The notes under the pieces were generated by a model. The model made no database searches. It worked only from the letters and a program-made list of their open reading frames with translations, and had not been told where the DNA came from. Shown piece by piece: positions 1-8,363 of a stretch of DNA of 64,000 nt (position 1 is the stretch's first letter; each line of letters opens with the position of its first letter). The position numbers and the translations under genes were made by a program. Location of the stretch: positions 1 to 64,000 of the forward strand of contig DASYYY010000022.1 in the NCBI GenBank assembly GCA_035933635.1, in the 5' to 3' direction. Origin of the DNA: JAKIVR01 sp035933635 (GTDB lineage Archaea > Thermoplasmatota > Thermoplasmata > Lutacidiplasmatales > UBA184).

Positions 1-360
1 TCTGTCGAACCGTCCTGAAGGAGGCCCCCCAAGGGCCGATGAGGGCAGGACTCGGGGGTCTCGTGCTTGACCCCGACGCCATGGCCGATGATGCGATGAT
101 CCTCCTCTACCCGCCGGGTCACGCCGACGGGCACGGGGTGAGCGGAAGGTCACGGAGGGTCGAAGGCGGTTCAGCGACACGCTGAGCCGTTTCGATTCAA
201 AGCCGGGTCTTCGCGATTCGATATCGGACGAACTACGAAGGGATCTGCAGCGGGTTCACCACGAGTGCGCGGGTGAGGCGAAGCGACCGGCTGCCCGGGC
301 GTCTCACTAGCTCACTACGATCTCGCGCTCGGAGATCTCTTGCCGATTCGGTTGTGGGGG
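1..360. other. Window edge, no supported gene
   Basis: One frame stays open on the plus strand from the edge to a stop near 182 and could be the tail of a gene lying outside the window, but its translation resembles nothing I recognise. No RNA gene or repeat was seen in the rest. Confidence 0.4.
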
Positions 361-840
361 CTAGGCATCCGGAGCCCGGCCCTTCCGATAGTCCTCTTCG
401 ATGGCCAAAGCGATCTTGTCCCAGAACTTGGCGGTCCCGTCACGGACCTGTGCCGCGCTGGGGTGCTTCGGCACCATCCATCGTTCGACCATGCGGAGCT
501 CGACCCGGCACCGCCGGGGGCCCGCACCGCGCACCGTATAGTCCACCGTCTCCAAGTCCTCGACATCGATCTGGTCGACGTGCCAACGGTTCGGGGGCAT
601 CAGCCGAACCAGCTCGACAGCCACGGCCACCTGGCCCTTCTCCAAGCTCAGTTTGCGGACTCTGACCACTTGATCGTTGCCGATCCTTTGGACTGAATAC
701 TCCGGTTTGCGACTCGACAGGAAGCCATCGCTCTCTCGGAAATCCGTCAGCCAAGTATAGGCGTACTTGGCGGGGACATCGATGGTCTTGACGACGCGGA
801 CCTTTTGGGTGGCATACACCCGTTGGCTGCTTGCCGGCAC
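361..840 (-). CDS. SRPBCC-superfamily protein (polyketide cyclase/START-like)
   Basis: A 159-residue protein with the helix-grip pattern of SRPBCC ligand-binding domains: an early strand (VRVVKTIDVPAKYAYTWLTD), a middle block of alternating strands and a long C-terminal amphipathic helix (KFWDKIALAIEEDYRK). Members bind hydrophobic ligands or act as cyclases; the ligand here cannot be told. It stands alone on the minus strand. Two other SRPBCC-like genes occur near 41.2 and 42.5 kb and share the style of opening strand followed by a D-x-x-W/Y-x-x-L helix, so this lineage carries several. The ATG at 840 is the only sensible start. The fold assignment is fairly sure, the function unknown. Confidence 0.7.
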   Translation of the reverse strand: MPASSQRVYATQKVRVVKTIDVPAKYAYTWLTDFRESDGFLSSRKPEYSVQRIGNDQVVRVRKLSLEKGQVAVAVELVRLMPPNRWHVDQIDVEDLETVDYTVRGAGPRRCRVELRMVERWMVPKHPSAAQVRDGTAKFWDKIALAIEEDYRKGRAPDA

Positions 841-1113
841 GGCCGTTTGCTCGCGGGCCCCGATGGCGACTCAGCCTCTAAAGGGCACCGTCAACCAGGG
901 GCGACTCCGCGCGGTACGGGTCCCCGGCACATCGCGAATCCGGCACCGCTCCCTCGGTCCGCATCTGCCCCGCCGGGACTTCCGTGCGGACGGCTTCTGG
1001 GGGATTCTCACCGGCAGCTCGCGCTCAAGATCCCGGAGCAGAATAGCGTCGCGACGACGGGAGACGGCGTTCGCTCGCAAGAGGGTAATCGGCGCTCGTT
1101 CAACTCGTCATTG

Positions 1114-1131
1114 AGGCAAGTCGAATTGCAC
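1114..1131. repeat. Degenerate GTGCAA-N6-TTGCAC palindrome
   Basis: AGGCAA, six bases, then TTGCAC: right arm perfect, left arm with two mismatches to the window-wide family. It lies about 90 bases upstream of the vapB start at 1220 in an otherwise empty interval (841-1219). Weak alone; listed because the family is abundant. Confidence 0.35.
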
Positions 1132-1219
1132 AGAGGTCCACATTCGAATCTCTCGGCGTATCGGACAGTCCGCGGCCCCACCAATCGATGATGAGCCATG
1201 CATGCATGGACATGGGGCA

Positions 1220-1480
1220 ATGGGAACGACCACGATCCGCCTCGATCGGTCGGCCTACGATCTGCTTCGATCTCGGAAGTGGCCCGATGAGAGCTTCTCG
1301 GAGGAAATCCACCGGCTCTTGGGAGCGGGCAGCCCCGGACTAAAGAAATTCCTCGCGCTCCTTCCCCGCGATGACGCGTCGGATGTAGCGGACAAGATAG
1401 AGGCGGCCAGGGCCGAAGAGCTCGAAGTAGAGCGGCGCCGTTCTCGGCGCAGGTCATCGAATAGTGGGCATCGCCGTTGA
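1220..1480 (+). CDS. VapB-like antitoxin (archaeal, DUF217-like)
   Basis: An 86-residue protein opening MGTTTIRLDRSAYDLLRSRK, the strand plus helix of archaeal ribbon-helix-helix-type VapB antitoxins, with the typical middle W/P-x-E-S-F-S-E-x-I-H-R-L-L block and a charged tail. An in-frame ATG lies 18 bases earlier (1202), but the family start matches 1220. It overlaps the downstream vapC remnant by 17 bases, the usual vapBC arrangement. VapB binds and silences the VapC RNase and represses its own promoter. Here the toxin is wrecked, so the antitoxin is either a relic or kept for protection against VapC toxins encoded elsewhere. Confidence 0.75.
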   Translation: MGTTTIRLDRSAYDLLRSRKWPDESFSEEIHRLLGAGSPGLKKFLALLPRDDASDVADKIEAARAEELEVERRRSRRRSSNSGHRR

Positions 1481-1864
1481 CTCCACCGTGTTCATCGATC
1501 TAGCTCGGCGGCGCCCATAAGCCATAGCAAAGGTTGCCGAACTCGATTCTCAGCGGGACACCAAGGTACTCCCCGCGCCGGCAGCGTACGAGATCCTGTA
1601 CGGCATCCTCCACGCAAAGTCGATGACACGGGCCGAGCTCGTTCGCGCGTGGATCTCGAGATTTCATGTCGCCCGCTCGATCTCCCGTCCGCGGAGCGCG
1701 CGGCGGCAATTCAAACCGAACTTGCTCGTCTCGGACAAGTCAAGGGCGCGGTCGATGTGCTCACCGCGGGCATCGCGCCCGCCGGCGGACAAGCGCTGGT
1801 ATCGAGTGACACCGATTTGGTCGATGTCGCCCGTGCCACCGGTCTCGTGGTCGAAACCTACTGA
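1464..1864 (+). pseudogene. vapC PIN-domain toxin, decayed by a stop and a frameshift
   Basis: Translation from GTG 1464 starts like a PIN toxin (GIAVDSTVFIDLARRRP, with the first catalytic Asp) but meets TAA at 1518-1520. The same frame continues with the conserved middle block (LPAPAAYEILYGILHAKS, holding the PIN Glu) to about 1660. The C-terminal part then reads on in another frame from about 1655 to the stop at 1864 (VSSDTDLVDVARATGLVVE, containing the late PIN Asp residues). One nonsense change and one frameshift are therefore needed to rebuild a PIN domain of about 133 residues. It overlaps the vapB gene exactly where an intact toxin gene would. Confidence 0.75.
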
Positions 1865-1992
1865 CGGCCCAGACCACCCGGGGTCGACAGCAAATGGCAA
1901 CGCTACGGCCCCGCCGCGGAGGGCCCCGCCCGCACGGATACCGATGGAGGGGCTTGCCTAAGTGCTATCGGGACATCTAGAGTCAGCAACGA

Positions 1993-2151
1993 ATGAAGAT
2001 CGGTCACCGTCCTGCTCTTGCAAGATATTGTGCGAGGTGCGAAATGGAACTCTATCCGTACAACCGAAGTCGGGACATGAACGACCACTGCACCGGATGC
2101 GCACTCCGTATCAAGGCTCAGAACCGGGCACTGGCGGCTGCCGCCCCGTAA
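1993..2151 (+). CDS. Small CxxC...CxxC zinc-ribbon protein
   Basis: A 52-codon open frame from ATG 1993 to TAA 2151. It encodes two knuckles, CARC at residues 14-17 and CTGC at 32-35, 14 residues apart, with aromatic and basic residues between and an Ala-rich helix after. This is the geometry of a one-zinc ribbon such as small archaeal DNA- or RNA-binding proteins use. No partner gene overlaps it; it lies alone between the vapC remnant and a membrane-protein gene. No RBS was evident. The Cys spacing argues against chance, but no family is recognised. Confidence 0.5.
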   Translation: MKIGHRPALARYCARCEMELYPYNRSRDMNDHCTGCALRIKAQNRALAAAAP

Positions 2152-2534
2152 GGTTCTCGCGCACTTTCGCGCATCGCCCCATTCAGAACGCCGGGATACG
2201 CTGGTCGAGACACTCGCTGACAGCACGATTCGGCGCATACAACGTCGCCTCGCACCGATCGACCGCCACCCCTGTCGGTGGGCCGCCACGAGCTCGTCCC
2301 CCGCTCCACGAACTCCTCCAGTGTCTCAGCGAATCAGTTCCCTGCCGCGTTCACTGCCGCCGAGTCTTGGGCCGATTGTTTGGACACGGATGGCGAAGCT
2401 CGGGACATGCGAGCCGCGATCTTGCGTTCACCTCAGCGGTCTCGATTCGCCCGGCCACCGCGACCTCCCGCGCACGACCAATCGGAGGAGGGCCCACGAG
2501 GGCAGGATGATTCTGGGAATTTACGCACACGGAG
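2152..2534. other. Intergenic, nothing recognised
   Basis: No coding frame with sensible composition and no palindrome of the window family. A GGAGGTG motif at 2531-2537 directly abuts the next gene's candidate starts. Confidence 0.4.
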
Positions 2535-3359
2535 GTGATGTTATCCCCTCTCACGGCTGGGGGTCTCATGGAAGTTAGTCAGCCTGGGCTTTCGATCGAT
2601 CAACAGACGCCCACGGTCGGGTGGGGCGGTTTCTCAAGCCTCCTAGGTGGCAAGGGACAGGAGAAGGCGGTTGTTCGGTGGGGCGGTCTGCTCGGGATCC
2701 TTGGTGGTATCATCTTCGTTGCTTCCATCATCTATCAGGTCGCGTTCATCGGTACCGGCACTACCGCATCTGGTTCCGGGCCGATCATACGCTTCCCGGG
2801 TCTCCAGACCCAGATCGAGATCGGACAGACGCTCTTCCTGATCGGGACCCTACTGATGGTCCCGCTGATGCTGGCACTCTACCGATCGCTCCGCCTATCG
2901 AGTCTCGCCCCGGCCCTCTTCGGGCTTGGTCTCAGTTTCCTCGGACTCGCGGTCCTCGCCGTCGAAAGCGAGCCGAACGTTGCGATGGCCCAGATCTCCG
3001 CCCAGTATCACGCGGCGGGTGCCACCGCGGCCCAGCAGGCTGCGGCGGTCATCGTCTGGCAGGCCACCCAGGGCATGTTCAACGAGTTCGACACCTGCGC
3101 GTACATCTTCCTCTCGGTCGGTTTCATCTTCCTGGGGACCGCGATGTGGAAGGCGCTGGGCTACGGCAAGGCCTTGGGAGCCGTTACCGCAGCGATCGGG
3201 GTCGTCGGGCTCATCGGTGTGGCCTCTTTCCCGGTCACCTCCGCCTCCTTCGCGCTTCCAGCCGCGCTGACGTTCGTGGTGTTCCCGCTTCTGGTGGGTT
3301 GGAAGGTCTTCGCCCTGTCGAGAGGTCCCCAGACCATCGCGCCGATGGCCAGTCCGTAG
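2535..3359 (+). CDS. Six- to seven-TM membrane protein (DUF4386-like)
   Basis: A 274-residue polytopic protein. Hydrophobic segments lie at about residues 50-70, 95-115, 125-145, 190-205, 215-235 and 240-260. The order (first TM with GGxxF, then a LLMVPLMLALYRSL segment, then EFDTCAYIFLSVGFIFLGTA) resembles DUF4386-type bacterial/archaeal membrane proteins of unknown role. Starts at GTG 2535, ATG 2538 or ATG 2568 are all possible; GGAGGTG at 2531-2537 is too close to serve the first two by the normal spacing, so the N-terminus is uncertain by 11 residues. It is followed in the same direction by an MDR oxidoreductase gene 30 bases downstream. Confidence 0.7.
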   Translation: MMLSPLTAGGLMEVSQPGLSIDQQTPTVGWGGFSSLLGGKGQEKAVVRWGGLLGILGGIIFVASIIYQVAFIGTGTTASGSGPIIRFPGLQTQIEIGQTLFLIGTLLMVPLMLALYRSLRLSSLAPALFGLGLSFLGLAVLAVESEPNVAMAQISAQYHAAGATAAQQAAAVIVWQATQGMFNEFDTCAYIFLSVGFIFLGTAMWKALGYGKALGAVTAAIGVVGLIGVASFPVTSASFALPAALTFVVFPLLVGWKVFALSRGPQTIAPMASP

Positions 3360-3389
3360 CCCGAAGATCGCCCCGGCACGTGAGAACGG

Positions 3390-4406
3390 GTGGGACGCCG
3401 ATCCCGCCCGGACGCGGAGGTAGAACCCATTCGTGCGGTGGTGTGGACCGACTACGGCGCTCCCTCAGGGCTCCAACCCCGGGCCGTGCCGACGCCGGTA
3501 CCGGTGAAAGCTCAGCTGCTCATCCGGATCCGTGCCACCTCGGTGACGGCCGGAGACGCCGAGCTACGCGCCCTCAGATTTGGCCTTGGAATGCGATTGC
3601 TGGTGCGACTGATCATGGGCCCGGTCCGTCCGCGACATAAGATCCTCGGCCAGGAGTTCGCCGGAGACGTCGAGCGGATCGGGCCCGATGTGCAGCTTTT
3701 CCGCATCGGAGACCCGGTCTACGGAACGACCGGTTTCGGCTTTGGAGCGTACGCCGAGTACCTGTGCGTTCGCGAGTCCTCCCGCGACGGTGCGGTGGCG
3801 GCCAAGCCGGTGAGATTGACCTACGAAGAGGCCGCCACCATCCCCACGGGGGGCTTGGAGGCGCTCCATTTCCTCCGAAGGGCGGGCGACCTGCGGAACA
3901 AGAAGGTCCTGATCATCGGGGCGGGCGGAGGCATCGGTACCATCGCCGTCCAGCTCGCCAAGTCCTTCGGAGCCAATGTGACCGCGGTCGACGGCCCTCG
4001 CAAGATGGACCTTCTCCGTGGCATCGGGGCCGATCGGGTGATCGACTATTCCCGCGAGGAGTACGCGAGACGGCCGGACGCGTACGATGTCATTCTCGAC
4101 GTCGTCGGTCGCAGCCCGTTCTCGGCAAGCATGGAGGCCCTGCGCGATGGGGGGGTGTACCTTGTCGCCAACCCTCGCCTCTCGGTGCTCGTCCGGGCAC
4201 TGTGGGCTCGGAGGCGGAGGGGGAAGAAAGTGTTCGTGCGTGGGTCGCCGCCCTCGACCCAGGACCTCGACGACCTGCGCGAATTGATCCAAGCCGGGAA
4301 GATTCGTCCAGTGATCGACCGCACCTATCTGTTGGAACAGCTGCCGGAGGCTCACCGGCGGGTCGACTCCGGGCTCGCGATAGGGAGAGTAGCGATCACC
4401 GTCTAG
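3390..4406 (+). CDS. MDR-superfamily NAD(P)H quinone oxidoreductase / zinc-independent reductase
   Basis: Medium-chain dehydrogenase/reductase of 338 residues, usual length for the family. The N-terminal GroES-like domain (about 15-150) includes GQEFAGDVERIG and GDPVYG. The Rossmann domain carries the cofactor loop VLIIGAGGGIGTIAVQLAK followed by GADRVIDY and YDVILDVVG. The structural zinc Cys cluster of alcohol dehydrogenases is absent, so a quinone/enone reductase using NADPH is more likely than an alcohol dehydrogenase. The listed start is a GTG; family alignment (RAVVWTDYG as strand 1) suggests the true start may be GTG 3438 or 3441. It probably shares a transcript with the upstream membrane protein. 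Confidence 0.8.
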   Translation: MGRRSRPDAEVEPIRAVVWTDYGAPSGLQPRAVPTPVPVKAQLLIRIRATSVTAGDAELRALRFGLGMRLLVRLIMGPVRPRHKILGQEFAGDVERIGPDVQLFRIGDPVYGTTGFGFGAYAEYLCVRESSRDGAVAAKPVRLTYEEAATIPTGGLEALHFLRRAGDLRNKKVLIIGAGGGIGTIAVQLAKSFGANVTAVDGPRKMDLLRGIGADRVIDYSREEYARRPDAYDVILDVVGRSPFSASMEALRDGGVYLVANPRLSVLVRALWARRRRGKKVFVRGSPPSTQDLDDLRELIQAGKIRPVIDRTYLLEQLPEAHRRVDSGLAIGRVAITV

Positions 4407-4544
4407 ATCGGCGGAATCCCCCGGTTCGCCCCGGTTCCGGTAGCGTCATTGGCCGCAAAATTCTGCGACCCCCCGGGGTCACATCGAGCACTCGGGCCAT
4501 CTCACGAGCATGCGTCTTCCGCAGGTCGGAGTCGCGACGCCGAG

Positions 4545-4562
4545 GTGAAACACGGGTTGCAC
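4545..4562. repeat. GTGCAA-N6-TTGCAC family, one mismatch
   Basis: GTGAAA-CACGGG-TTGCAC in the convergent gap between the MDR gene (ends 4406) and the secreted Ig-like gene (ends 4648). Single mismatch in the left arm. Confidence 0.5.
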
Positions 4563-4647
4563 GTCGGAGGTCGAACTGTTGGTCGCCCGCCTGGGGCAGA
4601 GTCGATTGGGAGCAGGTCCGACCCGAACCTGACGTTACCCCGGGCCC

Positions 4648-5478
4648 CTAACAGCCACCCGAGACGTACACATCGATCGAAGTCTCGGCGCCGCTCTTGT
4701 AATAGGCGGCGTTTCCGAGAAAACTCGCCGAGAGGTAGATCAGCCCACAGGCGTTGTCCGAGGATCGGAAGGAAAACGAGCAGGTTCCGTTCACCAGCGC
4801 ACAGGTACCCTTGTTCGAAAAGCTGCCGGCCCCTGTCCCCCCGTCGCTTAGATGGACCTTACCGGTTGGGTAATTCGACGCATTCCAAAGGTTCGTGACC
4901 GTCACCGTGCAGCTCGTCTTCTGCTGAGGGTGGAACGTCGTGGGCGAGCAAGTGAACGTCGTCCCCGTCGGTCGGGCATTGGTCGGGTGGACGACGATGG
5001 TCCCGTTGTCGGTCACGTAAGTGTAGTGACACCACCGGTAGACCACGTGACAGGTCGCCGAGTAGTTCGTGTTCGTCGTGCCGTAGAGAATGTGGCCGGT
5101 GTTCGAATCGGTTCCGAGAAACGAGCCGACCGTCCAGTAGATGTACGTCGGGTAGTTGTTCGTGACCCGCTGGGTCGACGTCGTGTAGGACAGATTGTAC
5201 GACGGGATCGATTCGCCCGGCAACTGGAGAGCCATTCGTAGTGGCCCGGTCCCCGACAAGGTCGAATTCGCCCAGCCGTTCCCGCCGGCGTTTGAGAACG
5301 CGTAGGTGCACGTCGACTGCGACGTGCAATTCGTGACGTTGCCTCGAATCGATGGCGTGGACGAGAAACCCACGGCGGCCGCGTCATGCGGCGACGGGGC
5401 GTGGGCGGTGACGAGCGGGACGCTCGCGAGCAGCGACAACCCGATCAGGAACGACCAGGCGACCTTCCGGGGGTCCAT
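4648..5478 (-). CDS. Secreted Ig-like repeat protein
   Basis: About 276 residues. ATG 5478 begins MDPRKVAWSF followed by a hydrophobic signal segment (FLIGLSLLASVPLVTA), so the protein is exported. Mature Thr/Asn/Ser-rich beta strands contain many N-x-S/T sequons and paired cysteines. The C-terminal part (about 185-276), with TFTCSPTTFHPQQKTSCTVTVTNLW, PTGKVHLSDGG and AYYKSG, matches Big_3-like bacterial/archaeal Ig domains with an added disulfide. An upstream in-frame start (5502) exists but adds only a charged leader. Likely a cell-surface or shed structural/adhesive protein; no enzymatic motif is visible. Confidence 0.7.
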   Translation of the reverse strand: MDPRKVAWSFLIGLSLLASVPLVTAHAPSPHDAAAVGFSSTPSIRGNVTNCTSQSTCTYAFSNAGGNGWANSTLSGTGPLRMALQLPGESIPSYNLSYTTSTQRVTNNYPTYIYWTVGSFLGTDSNTGHILYGTTNTNYSATCHVVYRWCHYTYVTDNGTIVVHPTNARPTGTTFTCSPTTFHPQQKTSCTVTVTNLWNASNYPTGKVHLSDGGTGAGSFSNKGTCALVNGTCSFSFRSSDNACGLIYLSASFLGNAAYYKSGAETSIDVYVSGGC

Positions 5479-5662
5479 AGCACCGTCGTCACTCGGTACC
5501 ACCCCATGAACCTTCCGTCGCGGTCATGGAGGTCCGAAAGAGGTTCCAGACGAGGACCCTGTCACCCCTGTTCTCGCTCCCTCCGCATGAACGCTGAAGG
5601 TTGGGGCCGGAAAAACATGGAGCGGTGCCGCGAGACTCCTACGATGCAGCCGGCCAGCCGGA

Positions 5663-6043
5663 TCACGCCTCGTCCTTGGGAACTTCCATGAGAGCGACGA
5701 CTGCCACTTTCCAGGACGTTCCCGCACGCTTCCAGAGTCGTAACGCTCGGAGCGAGAAAGCTCGTTCCTGAATCGCATAATCGGTTCGGCACGAAACGGC
5801 CACCGTCGAGCCGAGGTCTCGGATTTCCACCTCGTGGTTCTCGACCTTAGAGAACGTCCGCTTTCGCGGGGGCTGGTGTCCCCTCAGGACCCCTGCCTTA
5901 CCCACCGAGTTGCCCGGGGCTTGCACGAAAAGCACGTCATCGGCCAGGAGCTCATCAAACACCGAGCTGGTATCGGGACTCGGATCCAGGTCGCCCTGTC
6001 GTAGTCGCTCTTCCAACGCTCTGATTTCGTCGACGGTGCCCAT
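5663..6043 (-). CDS. DUF4440/SnoaL-like NTF2-fold protein
   Basis: 126 residues starting MGTVDEIRALEERLRQGD, the typical first helix of DUF4440/SnoaL-type cone proteins. Then follow the helix with LLADDVLFV, a beta-sheet with LGSTVAVSCRTDYA and the closing strands LWKRAGTSWKVAVVALMEV. The fold forms a ligand pocket or small isomerase/hydratase; substrate unknown. ATG 6043 is preferred over an earlier start because GGGGAGG lies 8 bases upstream and the family alignment begins there. It stands alone on the minus strand. Confidence 0.7.
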   Translation of the reverse strand: MGTVDEIRALEERLRQGDLDPSPDTSSVFDELLADDVLFVQAPGNSVGKAGVLRGHQPPRKRTFSKVENHEVEIRDLGSTVAVSCRTDYAIQERAFSLRALRLWKRAGTSWKVAVVALMEVPKDEA

Positions 6044-6275
6044 GGGATCGCCTCCCCTAAGACCCACCCGAGTTTGAGGCCATCCACAGACAGGGTCCGG
6101 GTGAGGCTCCACGGCCCATGCGCAGTGGTCGGCAGCTCAGAACCTAAAGTCGTGAGTGCACCCTCAGCGGCGGCCGCTCGTGGACCGCGCGTATTCCGAC
6201 GGGTCCCACCGATACGTGCTGGCGTCGCAGGGCTCGCGCTCCCCTCTTATCGAGTGCCGGACTTGACCCACCAAC

Positions 6276-6614
6276 ATGGTCCAGAGCCGGGCAGCCACGG
6301 TCGATGAGTATCTCGCCGGGCTCCCGACCGATCGACGGGCCGTTATTGCTCGACTACGCGGGCTCGTGCAGAGGGAGCTCAAGGGGTTTCAGGAAGGGAT
6401 GGAGTTCGGCATGCCCTACTACCGCGGCCCAAATGGGGCCGGGATCGGCTTCGCGAGCCAGGTTGGCTACATCGCACTTTATACTGGGGATCGCGGCACG
6501 GCGCTGGCCAAGAGGAACAAACTGGACGCGGGAAAGTCGTGCATCCGGTTCCGACAGATAGACACCATTCCTTGGGGCGTGGTGGTCGAGATCCTCCAAA
6601 CGTGCCGGCCCTGA
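6276..6614 (+). CDS. DUF1801 (YdhG-like) domain protein
   Basis: 112 residues matching DUF1801: the helix TVDEYLAGLPTDRRAVIARLRGLV, the MEFGMPYYRG turn, the ALYTGDRG strand and the closing block SCIRFRQIDTIPWGVVVEIL. The domain is widespread in bacteria and found in iron-chaperone-like small proteins, but its activity is unproven. A TATA-like CTCTTATCG at about 6244-6252 lies roughly 28 bases before the ATG, as expected for a leaderless archaeal transcript and supporting this start. Confidence 0.75.
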   Translation: MVQSRAATVDEYLAGLPTDRRAVIARLRGLVQRELKGFQEGMEFGMPYYRGPNGAGIGFASQVGYIALYTGDRGTALAKRNKLDAGKSCIRFRQIDTIPWGVVVEILQTCRP

Positions 6615-7203
6615 GCTACAGCGGCCCGTAAGTGTAGATTCGATGGCCCAACCCTGCCGATACGTGAATCGAGACACCTCGCGGATGATCGCTTCGGGAG
6701 CCGGCGCGAGGGGAACGGAGAGCTACAGGGCGCCAGGTAGTGGCCGAAGGGCTGCGGTTCGAAGATATCATTCGAGTGGCAACAGTGACATCCGCGACCC
6801 GAAGCGATTCCCCGCGAGAGTTCCGGCTCATACCCGCACGGCTTCGATCACCACTGGTGGAGAACCCGGCGAAAGAACCCCTGTTTGTCAGGCCACGAAT
6901 TCCAGCGGCCATAGAGCGCAGCCAAACGTTCGACGCGCGTAGCACCGAGCTTGATTCGCGCTCCGAACGGGGTGAGCACCCAGGGTGCAATCACAATGGC
7001 ACCCCGCCTCCTCGGGGACGGTCGGCGCGGAATGGGGGAATGCCAGTTGGCCGAGCATCGAAGTCTCGCCCGCCCGGAGCCCGCACTTCGACCGGACCGC
7101 GAGCTCCAGGTGTCAGCGCCCAGACCTCTCAACGGTGCATGTTTCGGATCGGTAGCCATCGCCTCGGGGGTCGGGCTCGGGGCGATCCTCAGAGAGGATT
7201 CGA
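6615..7203. other. 590-base convergent gap with no convincing gene
   Basis: Open frames occur on both strands, but their translations are Arg/Ser/Pro-rich shadows of high-GC DNA. One minus-strand stretch ending near 6848 (NSWPDKQGFFRRVLHQW) looks more protein-like and might be a gene relic; I could not rebuild a domain from it. The only defined element is the palindrome at 6985-7002. Confidence 0.4.
6985..7002. repeat. GTGCAA-N6-TTGCAC family, one mismatch
   Basis: GTGCAA-TCACAA-TGGCAC; left arm perfect, one mismatch in the right arm. In the convergent gap between the DUF1801 gene and the winged-helix gene. Confidence 0.5.
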
Positions 7204-7503
7204 TCAGGACTTGTCTTCCGGGGCAAGGTAGGATCGGAGCCCCGACAGGTAAGCCCGATACGCTTGGTCCCCCTTCGGGGTGATCCGAAGCCACACCTGA
7301 AAGCCCGAACGGGTGAGCAGGCGGGTGGATTCCGCGTAACCGGCCGAGACGAGTCGCGCCACGTGACTCCCCAGGTTCCCATCCGTGAGCTGGAGGGTGT
7401 CCCGCACCCAGACGAACGATGCCGCGCGGTTCCGACTGAGGAGGGCCATCACCCGAAGTCGGACGAGCTGGTGGATGATGGGGTCCAGGGATTCCGGTGG
7501 CAT
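7204..7503 (-). CDS. Winged-helix transcriptional regulator (MarR/ArsR-like, HTH_34 type)
   Basis: 99 residues, essentially one wHTH domain: helix 1 LDPIIHQLVRLRVMALLSRN, the recognition pair FVWVRDTLQLTDGNLGSHVARLVSAGYAE, and the wing QVWLRITPKGDQAYRAYL. The L-T-D-G-N-L-x-S-H pattern is characteristic of the DUF-type bacterial/archaeal regulators encoded next to membrane proteins. The chosen ATG 7503 follows the stop of the upstream membrane gene by 19 bases, so the two are one operon; the regulator probably controls that operon, sensing an unknown signal. Confidence 0.8.
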   Translation of the reverse strand: MPPESLDPIIHQLVRLRVMALLSRNRAASFVWVRDTLQLTDGNLGSHVARLVSAGYAESTRLLTRSGFQVWLRITPKGDQAYRAYLSGLRSYLAPEDKS

Positions 7504-7522
7504 CGCTCGTGGCCCCGGCGAG

Positions 7523-8173
7523 CTACGCGGTAGCCGTGTAAAGTCCCCCTCCGAACAGCAACGCCGTCGAAGCAATCGGGCCCAGGACCAGAAGGGTGGT
7601 GTCTGCGTCGACGCCTACACGACCTGCGACGAGCTCGATTCCGACGGTGAGCAGAGCTAGACCGACCCCCCCGAGGAGCCAGAAGCTCCGCTCGGACCGC
7701 GAATCGGTCGTGAGGCCCGATCCGCCGACGGCGGCCGCGGCCAGTCCGATGACGATCATCGCGAATGCGGAGCCGTCGATCGGGACCCTAGCGAAGGCCA
7801 CGATGGCCAACCCACCGAGGACGAGCGCGAGGAACGTGGCCGTGGCGGCCACGGTGGTGCGCACGGCGCCGCCGGAGTTCGAAGGCAGAATCAGAGCGAA
7901 CGAACGCCACAGAACCCACGTCGCCCCGATTCCCACCAGTACCCACGGCATCCAGGCCAGCCCGAAGGCCAGGGAGGCCCCTGGGTTCGATGGGTTCGCG
8001 ATCGCGATCGCGTCGTAGCTCACGAAGATGCCCCCGTTGACGGCGGCCCAGATCATCCACGTCAGCCCGACCGTTCGTTGGAGCAGCGGTTTGGACCAGC
8101 GTTCTACTCGTAGGAGTTCGTGAACGGCTTGCTCCCGGGTCAACGGAGGTTCAACGGATTCGACGGCGCTCAT
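7523..8173 (-). CDS. Five- to six-TM membrane protein co-transcribed with a wHTH regulator
   Basis: 216 residues with a soluble N-terminal helix (about 1-35, LTREQAVHELLRVERWSK) then hydrophobic spans near 36-55, 68-90, 105-130, 140-158, 165-185 and 190-212. The pairing of a small polytopic protein with a wHTH of the downstream type is common in archaea and bacteria, where the pair is often a membrane-signal/regulator unit. No transport or catalytic motif is visible. The following wHTH starts 19 bases after the stop. Confidence 0.7.
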   Translation of the reverse strand: MSAVESVEPPLTREQAVHELLRVERWSKPLLQRTVGLTWMIWAAVNGGIFVSYDAIAIANPSNPGASLAFGLAWMPWVLVGIGATWVLWRSFALILPSNSGGAVRTTVAATATFLALVLGGLAIVAFARVPIDGSAFAMIVIGLAAAAVGGSGLTTDSRSERSFWLLGGVGLALLTVGIELVAGRVGVDADTTLLVLGPIASTALLFGGGLYTATA

Positions 8174-8363
8174 CGTACGTCCCGATGCGGGGCCACACTA
8201 TTCCAAACTCGATTCTCTGGGACGCAGAGTCTCCACCTTCCCCGGTCCGATCCACCGTCCCGACCGGGATCTCGACCAACCGGCGGTCGGCGGGTGCGAG
8301 GCTCAATCTAAGGGGAGCGCACCCTTCGCGAGGGGCAGGGGCAATCCCTTACCGCCCGCGGCG

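Noticed and set aside
1135..1160. TTCGAATC as a T-arm of a tRNA
   Set aside because: No acceptor, D- or anticodon stem could be built around it.
6848..7294. Minus-strand frame with a protein-like end (WPDKQGFFRRVLHQW)
   Set aside because: The first 110 residues are unlike a protein and no family could be recognised; at most a relic.
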